From Eubacteriales Family XIII. Incertae Sedis bacterium (GTDB lineage Bacteria > Bacillota_A > Clostridia > Peptostreptococcales > Anaerovoracaceae), in assembly GCA_031278145.1 (NCBI GenBank), contig JAITLA010000005.1, positions 1 through 6,318 on the forward strand: DNA of 6,318 nt, read 5' to 3'. Below the pieces are notes generated by a model. It did not search any database. It saw nothing but the letters and a program-made list of their open reading frames with translations, and had not been told where the DNA came from. Below are positions 1 through 5,589 of the stretch, piece by piece; position 1 is the stretch's first letter, and every line of letters starts with the position of its first letter. A program made the position numbers and the translations under genes.

Positions 1-61
1 GGGCAGGTTTGGCACTGTGGCCCGTGCCGGTAAATCGCACAATTCCAACATTGTATGTGTT

Positions 62-86
62 ACACAAATGAACCGTCCCCATGTGT
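62..86 (-). repeat. REP-like hairpin motif with GGGGACGGTT core
   Basis: On the minus strand the core GGGGACGGTT is flanked by ACACA on one side and TGTGT on the other, giving a short imperfect stem with the core in the loop. From memory, this arrangement (ACACA, then GGGGACGGTTC, then TGTGT) recurs as an interspersed intergenic element in Clostridia and some other bacteria, sometimes near IS200-like (Y1) transposases. A neighbouring palindrome, TGTGT-T-ACACA at 56-66, shares one arm. No transposase gene is visible in the window. The hairpin is seen directly; the assignment as a dispersed repeat is recall and needs a genome count. Confidence 0.45.
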
Positions 87-135
87 TCTGCGCCCAATGC
101 CGACTTTTTCAGTGGCCTCTTCCTTTGTGCCGGGG

Positions 136-312
136 CTATCGTTCCACACGATAAGTATACTGCGTATGACTGTACAATAATCTGTACAGCCGCGCAAATG
201 TTATGCCGGTGCGAATGGTTTCTTCCGGCCCGTCAACCGGTATAAACGCATTCGGCTTACAAGGGTCGCATATAAAAAAACGGCCTCTGGGAATTGTTTC
301 GCCGGCGAGCCG
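136..312 (-). pseudogene. Possible decayed coding remnant, 58 codons with no start
   Basis: On the minus strand a 58-residue frame runs open from just after a TAA (313-315) to a TAG at 136-138. It has no ATG, GTG or TTG with a ribosome binding site at its beginning. The translation looks protein-like, including the stretches FFICDPCKPNAFIPVDGPEE and TGITFARLYRLL. The same frame upstream of the TAA also reads without stops back to about 366 (it includes GEYARTFRTH). This would fit a gene tail broken by a nonsense mutation, but the region also holds a terminator candidate and could simply be non-coding. I do not recognise a family. The rest of bases 1-368 holds only the REP-like motif, a small inverted repeat and the terminator candidate. 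Confidence 0.25.
170..189. repeat. Perfect inverted repeat CTGTACA-N6-TGTACAG
   Basis: Two 7-base arms, CTGTACA and TGTACAG, are separated by 6 bases, making a 20-bp dyad typical in size for a dimeric regulator site. It lies inside the possible coding remnant and is not next to a recognisable promoter. The TGTACA core also occurs twice in the promoter of the AAA+ gene (3154-3181), although there the two copies are read as direct repeats of TTTGTACA. TGTACA is itself palindromic, so chance similarity is quite possible. Confidence 0.3.
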
Positions 313-314
313 TT
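274..314 (-). terminator. Possible intrinsic terminator after the UDG-like gene
   Basis: Read on the minus strand, AACGGC (314-309) pairs with GCCGTT (284-279) and a run of seven T follows (280-274). The loop is long, but it contains the perfect palindrome TCGCCGGCGA (308-299), which could add a second small stem. The site begins 55 bases after the stop codon of the UDG-like gene, a reasonable place for its transcript to end. The basal stem is only 6 bp and the loop large, so this is weaker than the rplS terminator. Confidence 0.4.
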
Positions 315-368
315 ATTCTGTGTGGGAATGTGTCCGGAATGTGCGCGCGTATTCGCCGTTCCCTCCGA

Positions 369-1070
369 TTATTGGTTCAATTCGTTTTCTCTTAAATATT
401 TGCCGATCTCTATCATTTCTTCATATCTTTTTTTAAGCAATTCATGGCTGCGGCGCATTTGTGGATGGTAAAAAGACACGACCGGGATTTTTTTTGAACG
501 GTTTATGGAAACCGTAAAATAGTTGTAACTCAAAATGGGTTTTTTCCAATCACTCAGTTCATCTGTTTTAAATACCTCGTTGTAAAGCAGATCGGCATTT
601 CCTCCCGTTCCTCTCCCGCAGCATATGATGATATTCGGAGCGTACAGAATAATCTGCTTTCGTATGAATTCCGCATCATTTTTTGCGTATTGTTGAATGC
701 ACTTTTTGTCTGCAATCGCTTTGCCGCCGACTTTTTTCAAGTTGAGAAATGCGACTTTGCTCAGCCAATAGGTTTTATCCGCATTTGAAACATATTTCGG
801 ATACTCACCCGGGGCAAGCAAAGCCTTTGTCCATCTTGCTATATTATTCCATGTTTTCCAATAAGTAGGGCTCTGCTCTCCCATTATCCAACTGCGCAAG
901 TCAACATTTTCACCCTCCCAATTGGCTTCTTTGAGAACAAACAGCAACTTGCACTTCTGCTCGCCCCAGATTTTCGGATCAAAAATCCCATCTTTCACAA
1001 AGTAATCATAATGCCTGGTTTCTTGCCATTCTTTGAACAGTTCTTCTTGCTTCGCCACTATGGAATTCAT
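369..1070 (-). CDS. Uracil-DNA glycosylase-superfamily-like protein, 233 aa
   Basis: The start is set at the ATG ending at 1070 because GGAGG stands 7 bases before it. A longer reading from the ATG at 1139 would add 23 residues without a good binding site. The pattern suggests the UDG-like fold: a first strand and loop KLLFVLKEANWEG (41-53), AFLNLKKVGG (107-116), a central strand after a helix, LYAPNIIICCGRGTGG (142-157), and SFYHPQMRRSHE (199-210), which resembles the HP-containing motif 2 of the superfamily. The canonical catalytic motif 1 of family 1 UDG is not seen, so the substrate and even enzymatic activity are open; DNA base excision is only a possibility. No signal peptide or membrane segment is visible, so it is probably cytoplasmic. 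The gene is clearly richer in A and T than rnhB and rbgA, suggesting a separate origin. It has its own promoter (1171-1199), although read-through from the AAA+ gene 151 bases upstream is possible because no terminator is evident between them. Confidence 0.8.
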   Translation of the reverse strand: MNSIVAKQEELFKEWQETRHYDYFVKDGIFDPKIWGEQKCKLLFVLKEANWEGENVDLRSWIMGEQSPTYWKTWNNIARWTKALLAPGEYPKYVSNADKTYWLSKVAFLNLKKVGGKAIADKKCIQQYAKNDAEFIRKQIILYAPNIIICCGRGTGGNADLLYNEVFKTDELSDWKKPILSYNYFTVSINRSKKIPVVSFYHPQMRRSHELLKKRYEEMIEIGKYLRENELNQ

Positions 1071-1170
1071 GACATTTCCTCCATTTTTCATTATAATGAA
1101 TTGTTCACAACCTGCATCGTTTGGGCAAACTGTTCTCATGCACGATCCGTCTTTTCAGCCGTTTTGGTCT

Positions 1171-1199
1171 ATTATACCACCAGGCGCAAGTTTTGTAAA
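1171..1199 (-). promoter_or_regulatory. Sigma-A-type promoter of the UDG-like gene
   Basis: On the minus strand the -35 is TTTACA (1199-1194), followed by a 17-base spacer and a perfect TATAAT -10 (1176-1171). A TGG just before it adds an extended -10. Transcription would begin near 1164, giving a leader of roughly 94 bases. The leader contains the perfect palindrome TTCATTATAATGAA (1087-1100) and the smaller dyad GTTTG-GG-CAAAC (1119-1130); either could be regulatory. The promoter sits between the stop of the AAA+ gene and the UDG-like gene, so the latter can be expressed alone. Confidence 0.75.
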
Positions 1200-1221
1200 T
1201 ATTCAAATTTTGCTTCGTCCA

Positions 1222-3087
1222 TTACCCGGCGCCAAAGCCGATTGTCCTTTTCGCGTTCTCGTTTGAGCAGAGCGCCGCGAGGTCGTTCTCCGCGAAGGCC
1301 GCTTCCGCGTCGCCGGCGGCGATGCCGTTGCTCCTTGTCCGCAGCGCTTGTTTCAGGCGTATCCGCTCGAAGACCTTCCGGGCGATCCGGCCGTTGGCGA
1401 AGTTTTCGTCTTTATTTGTTACTACTTTAGTAAAGTATTCGTTTATGCGCGCTTTCGCCTTGCCCGACATGCTGTATTTGTCCGCTTTGCACAGGGCGGA
1501 GAAGATCGCCGTCAACTCTTCGGCGTCGTAATCGGGGAAGTCGATGTGAAATTGCACGCGTTCGCGGAGGCCCGGATTCATATGCAGCATGTCGTTCATC
1601 TCCTTCGTGTAACCGGCCATAATGCAAACGAAATCCTGCCGATAATCCTCCATCCGTTTGACGAGCGTGGCGATTGCCTCATTGCCGTAGTCGTATTTTT
1701 CCCCGTTGTTGAGCGCGTAGGCTTCGTCTATGAACAGCACGCCGCCGCGCGCCTTTTCGATGATCGCCGCCGTTTGCGCCGCCGTGCCGCCGAGGTATTT
1801 CGACACGAGCGTATTTCTGTCGGCTTCGACAAACAGATCGGACTTTTTCAAGACGCCTATTTCGCCGAAGATTTTGCCTATGAGCCGCGCGACCGTCGTC
1901 TTGCCCGTTCCGGGGTTGCCGCGAAGGACCATGTGCAAACAGGGGAGCGCGTCCTTGCCCCTGTTCTTGAGAAAGGTCGAGATCTCCCTGACGCAGTTTT
2001 TCACGCCGGCAAGCCCGATGAGCGCTTCGAGCTCGTCAAAGGCGGATTTTTTGGCGGCCTTCTTTTGCGCTTCAAAATCGGAAGCCGTCAGGATCGCAAC
2101 GCAACGCTCGCTCATCAGTTTGCTCTTTACGGCGATACCGATTTGCGCCTTGAGGTATTCGAGGTTGCAGTCGAGCAAGGCGGAGTCCGCAATACCCTTT
2201 TCATCGAGCGCAAAACCGTGGCTCGCAGCCTCTCTTTTCATGAATTCCAACATCTCAACCCCGCTTATTTCACCGATCTCGACGCTTTGCGGAAACAGGC
2301 GCCGGAAGCTGTCCGTCCGCGCAAGCTTTTCGTATTGCCTCTTGTCACATGCGCCCACGTATACGGTATCGCGCTTGCAAAGCTTTATGCATCGCTTATT
2401 CAAACCGATATCCAAAAGATGATCCGCGTCGTCATAGAATTGCCGGTTTTCTTCAATCGAAAAAAGATAGGCTGTGTCCCAGTCGCTGTGATACGCATCA
2501 TCCAAGTCGCCGCGCGCGATGTGGGGATCGGTGATTATTCCAAGCGAAGCGTACAAGTCGTAGATGTGTTCGACGAATATATCGAGGTCAAGCTTGCCGT
2601 CAAGCACCAACATGAGATTATAATTGCTGCGCTTGTTCAATTTTTTCGCGTGGCCGTGATACGTGCGGATCTGCTTGCAAGCGGCCTTGAAGCCGGAGAA
2701 ACCCACCATGTCGTCGATTTCCCGCAAGCATTCCTCCGTGCTTTTGTTCGTAAAGCGAATACTCCGATTGCCGCAGTGGTAGTCGCCGTTGGCGAGTAGG
2801 CGTTTTCCCGTCTGCATGGATTTGCGCTGTTCCTCCGTAGCCGCGTGTGGATCGAGCGGCGCATAGGACACCGGCCGGCCAAACACCTCGGTCAGATTTT
2901 TTTTGATCTCGCTCGCCTTTTGTTTCTCCGATTGCACAAGGACAAAGCTGATTTTGTCGCTGTCTTTATTGAGGCACGGCAGCATAAGGCAGTGCCTGTG
3001 GTTGAAGTCGTCGATGCGGGAGAGCAGGATGTCCATATCCTCGGCGGCGGGTTTTTCGACCTCGATCAGATAGCTTTTCGTGTACAT
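1222..3087 (-). CDS. Tandem AAA+ ATPase, CbbX/SpoVK type, first module degenerate
   Basis: This 621-residue protein ends in a complete AAA+ domain (about 352-600) of the CbbX/SpoVK clade. It has Walker A GNPGTGKT (390-397), a pore-loop-like KYLGGT (430-435), Walker B VLFIDEAY (450-457), a sensor 1 region CIMAGYTKEM (488-497), an arginine-finger segment NPGLRERVQFHIDFPDY (504-520) and a sensor 2 region NGRIARKVFER (565-575). Residues about 123-290 align to the same fold: MVGFSGFK matches LIGLAGVK, LMLVLDG matches HMVLRG, and YVGACDKRQYEKL matches IMAGYTKEMNDML. There the Walker A lysine/threonine and the Walker B aspartate are lost, so this module should not hydrolyse ATP. Residues 1-110 are an unrecognised N-terminal region. 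Relatives remodel protein complexes as hexamers (CbbX acts on Rubisco), but the substrate here is unknown. Start: ATG at 3087 with AGGAGG 9 bases upstream. It follows rnhB after 291 bases and has its own promoter. Confidence 0.93.
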   Translation of the reverse strand: MYTKSYLIEVEKPAAEDMDILLSRIDDFNHRHCLMLPCLNKDSDKISFVLVQSEKQKASEIKKNLTEVFGRPVSYAPLDPHAATEEQRKSMQTGKRLLANGDYHCGNRSIRFTNKSTEECLREIDDMVGFSGFKAACKQIRTYHGHAKKLNKRSNYNLMLVLDGKLDLDIFVEHIYDLYASLGIITDPHIARGDLDDAYHSDWDTAYLFSIEENRQFYDDADHLLDIGLNKRCIKLCKRDTVYVGACDKRQYEKLARTDSFRRLFPQSVEIGEISGVEMLEFMKREAASHGFALDEKGIADSALLDCNLEYLKAQIGIAVKSKLMSERCVAILTASDFEAQKKAAKKSAFDELEALIGLAGVKNCVREISTFLKNRGKDALPCLHMVLRGNPGTGKTTVARLIGKIFGEIGVLKKSDLFVEADRNTLVSKYLGGTAAQTAAIIEKARGGVLFIDEAYALNNGEKYDYGNEAIATLVKRMEDYRQDFVCIMAGYTKEMNDMLHMNPGLRERVQFHIDFPDYDAEELTAIFSALCKADKYSMSGKAKARINEYFTKVVTNKDENFANGRIARKVFERIRLKQALRTRSNGIAAGDAEAAFAENDLAALCSNENAKRTIGFGAG

Positions 3088-3131
3088 CGGCGCAGTCCTC
3101 CTGTCCTTTTCGTTGCGATGGTTGCCACAGT

Positions 3132-3160
3132 ATCATACCATAGCATGTCCGCATGTACAA
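3132..3160 (-). promoter_or_regulatory. Promoter of the AAA+ gene
   Basis: On the minus strand TTGTAC (3160-3155) is followed by a 17-base spacer and TATGAT (3137-3132), with TGG directly before it as an extended -10. Transcription would start near 3125, leaving a leader of about 38 bases that contains the AGGAGG ribosome binding site (3102-3097). The -35 overlaps one of two TTTGTACA repeats, so the promoter is probably controlled. Confidence 0.7.
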
Positions 3161-3181
3161 AAGTACGCACACGTGTACAAA
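3154..3181 (-). promoter_or_regulatory. Operator-like pair of TTTGTACA repeats
   Basis: TTTGTACA occurs twice on the minus strand, at 3181-3174 and 3161-3154, exactly 20 bases apart, or about two DNA turns, on the same face of the helix. The downstream copy overlaps the -35 element of the AAA+ promoter and the upstream copy lies about 14 bases further out. This spacing fits cooperative binding of a regulator, with the -35 copy blocking or assisting polymerase. No regulator gene is present in the window. Confidence 0.45.
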
Positions 3182-3238
3182 TATTTGCCGTTGCGGCGCA
3201 ATGCCCGTCGCCTCCCCGACTTCGACGGTATAAAGCAT

Positions 3239-3265
3239 CGTAGCCGTTGCGATGCAACGGCTACG
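3239..3265. other. Strong 12-bp intergenic hairpin between rnhB and the AAA+ gene
   Basis: The arms GTAGCCGTTGC and GCAACGGCTAC pair perfectly around the loop GAT, and one more C-G pair closes the base. No T-run follows on either strand, so it is not a standard intrinsic terminator. It lies 113 bases after the rnhB stop and upstream of the AAA+ promoter, where it could protect the 3' end of the rnhB mRNA, act as an RNA processing site, or be a small dispersed palindrome. A competing shorter pairing, GCATCG (3235-3240) with CGATGC (3250-3255), overlaps it. The rest of 3088-3378 holds only the AAA+ promoter and its binding site. Confidence 0.7.
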
Positions 3266-3378
3266 GGTACCGCAAGCGATTGTTTTGGCGTTGAATCAAT
3301 CGATTTTCTTTTTCAATCTCACAGCCGGCGTGCAAACAACTTTCACGCGCAAGCAGGCCTCCCGCGGCTTCGGGCCTC

Positions 3379-4092
3379 TCAGCCGTCCGCGTGCCCGGCG
3401 ACGAAGGCCCCGCAAAAGCTCCGGCGGTGCAGGGGGCAAAGGCCCTCCGCCGCGATGCCCGCGATATGCGCCTTCGTGCCGTAGCCCTTGTTTTTGTCGA
3501 AGGCATAGGCGGGATACAGCTTGTGATACGCGCGCATCAGCCGGTCGCGTGCGACCTTCGCCACGATTGAGGCGGCCGCGATGGAAACGCTGCGCGCGTC
3601 GCCCTTGATCAACGCCGTCTGCGGTGGGTCGAGGCCCGGGATGTGCAGCGCGTCCACCAGAACGTGCTCGATCACCGCCGGCGCGGTGCTTGTGCCGCGA
3701 AGCCCCGGCGCGGTATCGCTGCCCGCCAACATGCGCGCGGCCTCCTCGACGGCCCCGCGCATGGCCAGCTTCGTGGCTTCCAGGATATTGATCTCGTCTA
3801 TCGCGCGGTTGTCGATGAAGGCCAGCCCGTAGGCGAGTGCTTCCGCGCGTATGCGTTCGTCGAGCGCTTCACGGCGCTTCTCGGACAACTTCTTCGAATC
3901 GTCCACGCCGAGAACCGAAAAATCGGGCGGGAGCACCACCGCGGCCGCCGCCACGGGACCGGCCAGGGGACCCCTGCCCACTTCATCGACGCCGGCTATG
4001 AACAGGACGCCCTTCTCGCGGAGCGCCTGCTCGAAGGCGCGCAGCTCGACCATCCGCCGCGCGAGATATGCTTCCCGCTCCCGCTTGTTCAC
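3379..4092 (-). CDS. rnhB: Ribonuclease HII
   Basis: The product cleaves the RNA strand of RNA-DNA hybrids and incises at single ribonucleotides embedded in DNA, starting their removal. Its 237 residues are typical for the family. The signature [14 protein letters not shown] spans 34-47. The four metal-binding acidic residues are visible: D36, E37, D147 (in VDALH) and D165 (in KGD). Also present are DDSKKLS (64-70), [15 protein letters not shown] (170-184), GYGT (203-206) and the C-terminal block ending [10 protein letters not shown] (217-226). The start is a GTG at 4092 with GGAGGT 6 bases upstream. An N-terminal helix of about 30 residues precedes the catalytic core, as in Bacillota homologues. 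The gene starts 15 bases after the rbgA stop and its binding site lies in that gap, so the two are co-transcribed. The rbgA-rnhB adjacency is conserved in Bacillota. Confidence 0.97.
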   Translation of the reverse strand: MNKREREAYLARRMVELRAFEQALREKGVLFIAGVDEVGRGPLAGPVAAAAVVLPPDFSVLGVDDSKKLSEKRREALDERIRAEALAYGLAFIDNRAIDEINILEATKLAMRGAVEEAARMLAGSDTAPGLRGTSTAPAVIEHVLVDALHIPGLDPPQTALIKGDARSVSIAAASIVAKVARDRLMRAYHKLYPAYAFDKNKGYGTKAHIAGIAAEGLCPLHRRSFCGAFVAGHADG

Positions 4093-4107
4093 GGCAATAC
4101 CTCCGCC

Positions 4108-4959
4108 TTATCGGACCGGCGCACGCTCGAGCGTGATGCGGCCCATCCGTCCCGCACGAAACTCGTCGAGCAAGGTCTTCGCGGCCCGCGCGCGGTCCGC
4201 GCGCCCCCCGGACAACAGAAAACCGCGCTTTATCGCCACAGCCTCCAGAACGGCAGCGGCCTCGTCGGGGCCTTGCGGATCCAGGCGATAGCGCGCCGCC
4301 ACGAGGTCGGCGTGCGCCGGTACGGCGAGCAGATCGCGCAAAAGCTCCGCAGCCAGCTCCTCCGTATCCAATATTTCATCCCGAACAGACCCGCAAAAGG
4401 CCAATCTGAGCCCGACCGTCCGATTCTCGAACTTGGGCCAAAGGATGCCGGGCGTGTCCAAAAGCTGCATGCCGTTCGCGAGGCTCAGCCACTGCTTGCC
4501 CCGCGTGACGCCGGGGCGATCCCCCGTCTTGGCGCTTTTTCTGCCGGCCAAACGGTTGATCAGCGATGATTTGCCGACGTTCGGCACGCCGACCGCCATA
4601 AGCCGGAGCGGTCTGTTTTGCGCGGCGCGCGCCCGCCTTCCGTCCCGAAAGGCGGTGAGCGCTCGGAGCAGGGCGCCGACGCCCGCGCCGCTCACGCCGT
4701 TCAAGAGCAAAGCATCCTCCCCGGAAGCGCGAAAATGCTCCAGCCATCTCGCGTTCTCCGCCTCGTCGGCGAGATCGCTCTTGTTCAGCAGCACGAAGCG
4801 TTTCTTGCCGCGCGCCGGCGCGTCCAAGATCGGATTCCTGCCGGATGCGGGAATGCGCGCGTCCACAAGCTCGAGAACGACATCCACGAGCTTCAGGTTC
4901 TCGTGAATCAGCTCGCGCGTTTTCTTCATGTGTCCCGGATACCAGTTGATGTCGTCCAT
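4108..4959 (-). CDS. rbgA: Ribosome biogenesis GTPase RbgA (YlqF)
   Basis: RbgA is a cytoplasmic GTPase needed for late maturation of the 50S subunit in Bacillota. The circular permutation is evident: G4 NKSD (59-62) comes before G1 GVPNVGKS (124-131), then G2 around T152 (RPGVTRG) and G3 DTPG (168-171). The N-terminal WYPGHM (6-11) holds the histidine (H10) that corresponds to the catalytic H9 of the Bacillus subtilis protein. The C-terminal region, about 185-283, is the family's helical domain and contains RGFLLSGG (245-252). I chose the ATG at 4959, giving 283 residues beginning MDDINWYPGH, because the B. subtilis protein starts at the same place and has about 282 residues. A frame extension to 4998 would add 13 residues made from a palindrome, with no binding site. 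The binding site at 4959 is itself weak (GGGCGG). The rplS terminator upstream suggests separate transcription from rplS. Confidence 0.97.
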   Translation of the reverse strand: MDDINWYPGHMKKTRELIHENLKLVDVVLELVDARIPASGRNPILDAPARGKKRFVLLNKSDLADEAENARWLEHFRASGEDALLLNGVSGAGVGALLRALTAFRDGRRARAAQNRPLRLMAVGVPNVGKSSLINRLAGRKSAKTGDRPGVTRGKQWLSLANGMQLLDTPGILWPKFENRTVGLRLAFCGSVRDEILDTEELAAELLRDLLAVPAHADLVAARYRLDPQGPDEAAAVLEAVAIKRGFLLSGGRADRARAAKTLLDEFRAGRMGRITLERAPVR

Positions 4960-4977
4960 GCCGCCCGCTTTCGTCCT

Positions 4978-5006
4978 ATTGTAATGGCATGCTTGCATGC
5001 AAAAAC
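4978..5006 (-). promoter_or_regulatory. Weak candidate promoter for rbgA-rnhB
   Basis: A -10-like TACAAT (4983-4978) lies 19 bases before the rbgA ATG. The position 17 bases upstream is only a T-rich hexamer inside the tail of the rplS terminator, so there is no good -35. The spacer contains GCATGC-AA-GCATGC, two palindromic hexamers that also form one dyad (4987-5000) and could bind a protein. If used, this promoter gives a leader of only about 12 bases, which would rule out the longer rbgA reading from 4998. Read-through from rplS is the alternative. Confidence 0.3.
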
Positions 5007-5027
5007 AGGGAACCCGCGGGGGTTCCC
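5001..5027 (-). terminator. Intrinsic terminator of rplS
   Basis: Read on the minus strand, GGGAACCC (5027-5020) pairs perfectly with GGGTTCCC (5015-5008) around a 4-base loop, CCGC. It is followed by TG and five T (5005-5001). It ends the rplS transcript about 70 bases after the stop codon and separates rplS from rbgA. Confidence 0.93.
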
Positions 5028-5096
5028 GATCATTCTCTGTGCGTCGCTTATCGTCGCTCGATTCCCGTTGCGCGCAAATCGCCGAAACGCCCGTCT

Positions 5097-5447
5097 TTAT
5101 CGACGGACTTCCTTCGCCTTGAGCCGCGCCGCCTTGCCGGTCCGCTGCCGCATGTAGTTCAGCTTGGCCCTGCGGACATCGCTCTGCCGCACAAGCTCGA
5201 TCTTGTCTATGCGCGGCGAATGCAGCGGGAACGTCTTTTCGACGCCGACGCCGGATGCGATCCGCCTGACCGTGAAGGTCCGGCTGATGCCGCCGTTCTG
5301 CTTCTTCAGAACAAAACCCTCGAAGATCTGAATCCGCTCCCGGCTGCCCTCCACGATCTTGATGTGGACCTTAACGGTATCGCCGACGTTGAAAGAGGGG
5401 ATATCGCTTTTTAAATATTCTTGTGATACTGCGCTTATAACATCCAT
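5097..5447 (-). CDS. rplS: 50S ribosomal protein L19
   Basis: L19 lies at the interface of the 30S and 50S subunits. The 116-residue product matches the family's usual length (115 in B. subtilis) and its motifs: [13 protein letters not shown] (22-34), RERIQIFEG (36-44), the signature region [20 protein letters not shown] (58-77) and the basic C-terminal [18 protein letters not shown] (91-108). The start at 5447 is set by AAGGAGGT 6 bases upstream. An ATG at 5453 directly abuts that site and is too close, and a still longer in-frame extension reads through an intergenic repeat and is not real. The gene has its own promoter and a strong terminator. In many Bacillota trmD lies immediately upstream; here that place is taken by repeats and a small membrane protein gene. 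Confidence 0.98.
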   Translation of the reverse strand: MDVISAVSQEYLKSDIPSFNVGDTVKVHIKIVEGSRERIQIFEGFVLKKQNGGISRTFTVRRIASGVGVEKTFPLHSPRIDKIELVRQSDVRRAKLNYMRQRTGKAARLKAKEVRR

Positions 5448-5453
5448 TGTCAT

Positions 5454-5461
5454 ACCTCCTT
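5454..5461 (-). promoter_or_regulatory. Ribosome binding site fixing the rplS start
   Basis: AAGGAGGT on the minus strand is a perfect match to the anti-Shine-Dalgarno sequence. ATGACA follows and then the true ATG (5447), giving a 6-base spacer. The preceding ATG at 5453 has zero spacing. The site lies only about 8 bases after the 3' arm of the first 111-bp repeat, so folding of that repeat could affect access to it. Confidence 0.9.
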
Positions 5462-5469
5462 GCTTGTCT

Positions 5470-5580
5470 TTTTTCCGTCGGGCTTTGTCGCCGCTCGCTC
5501 TGGGCTCGCTTACGTGCTCTCGCACGCGCGCTTCACTCCTCGCTCGCGCTTCGCGCCGGCCGGAAAAAATCCTGCGCAAT
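5470..5580 (-). repeat. 111-bp structured direct repeat, copy nearest rplS
   Basis: This copy and the one at 5590-5700 have a period of exactly 120 bases and differ at four positions of 111. On the minus strand the unit is bounded by TTTTTTCCG and CGGAAAAA(A), which pair with each other. Inside are GCGC-GAA-GCGC and CGTGC-GAGA-GCACG, the latter with a GNRA tetraloop on the minus (transcribed) strand. The interior is purine-rich, with GCGAGC and AGCG motifs and no convincing gene, although all frames read open for long stretches. It lies in the leader of rplS and ends just before its ribosome binding site. It may be a REP/MITE-like intergenic element or a structured leader RNA. Confidence 0.9.
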
Positions 5581-5589
5581 CACGGCCAC

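Noticed and set aside
203..436. A 77-codon plus-strand ORF
   Set aside because: It overlaps the end of the UDG-like gene, has no clear ribosome binding site, and its translation shows no motif.
1348..2799. A 483-codon open frame on the plus strand
   Set aside because: It lies wholly opposite the AAA+ gene, whose minus-strand frame carries unmistakable ATPase motifs. The plus-strand translation has no recognisable motif and arises from codon bias.
3239..3265. Intrinsic terminator of rnhB
   Set aside because: The stem is strong but no T-run follows on the minus strand, so it is listed only as a hairpin of unknown role.
3643..4569. A 308-codon plus-strand frame opposite rnhB and rbgA
   Set aside because: It crosses the boundary between two clear minus-strand genes and shows no family features.
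5448..5579. A 44-residue N-terminal extension of L19
   Set aside because: It is translated repeat sequence. The strong ribosome binding site and the family length both place the start at 5447.
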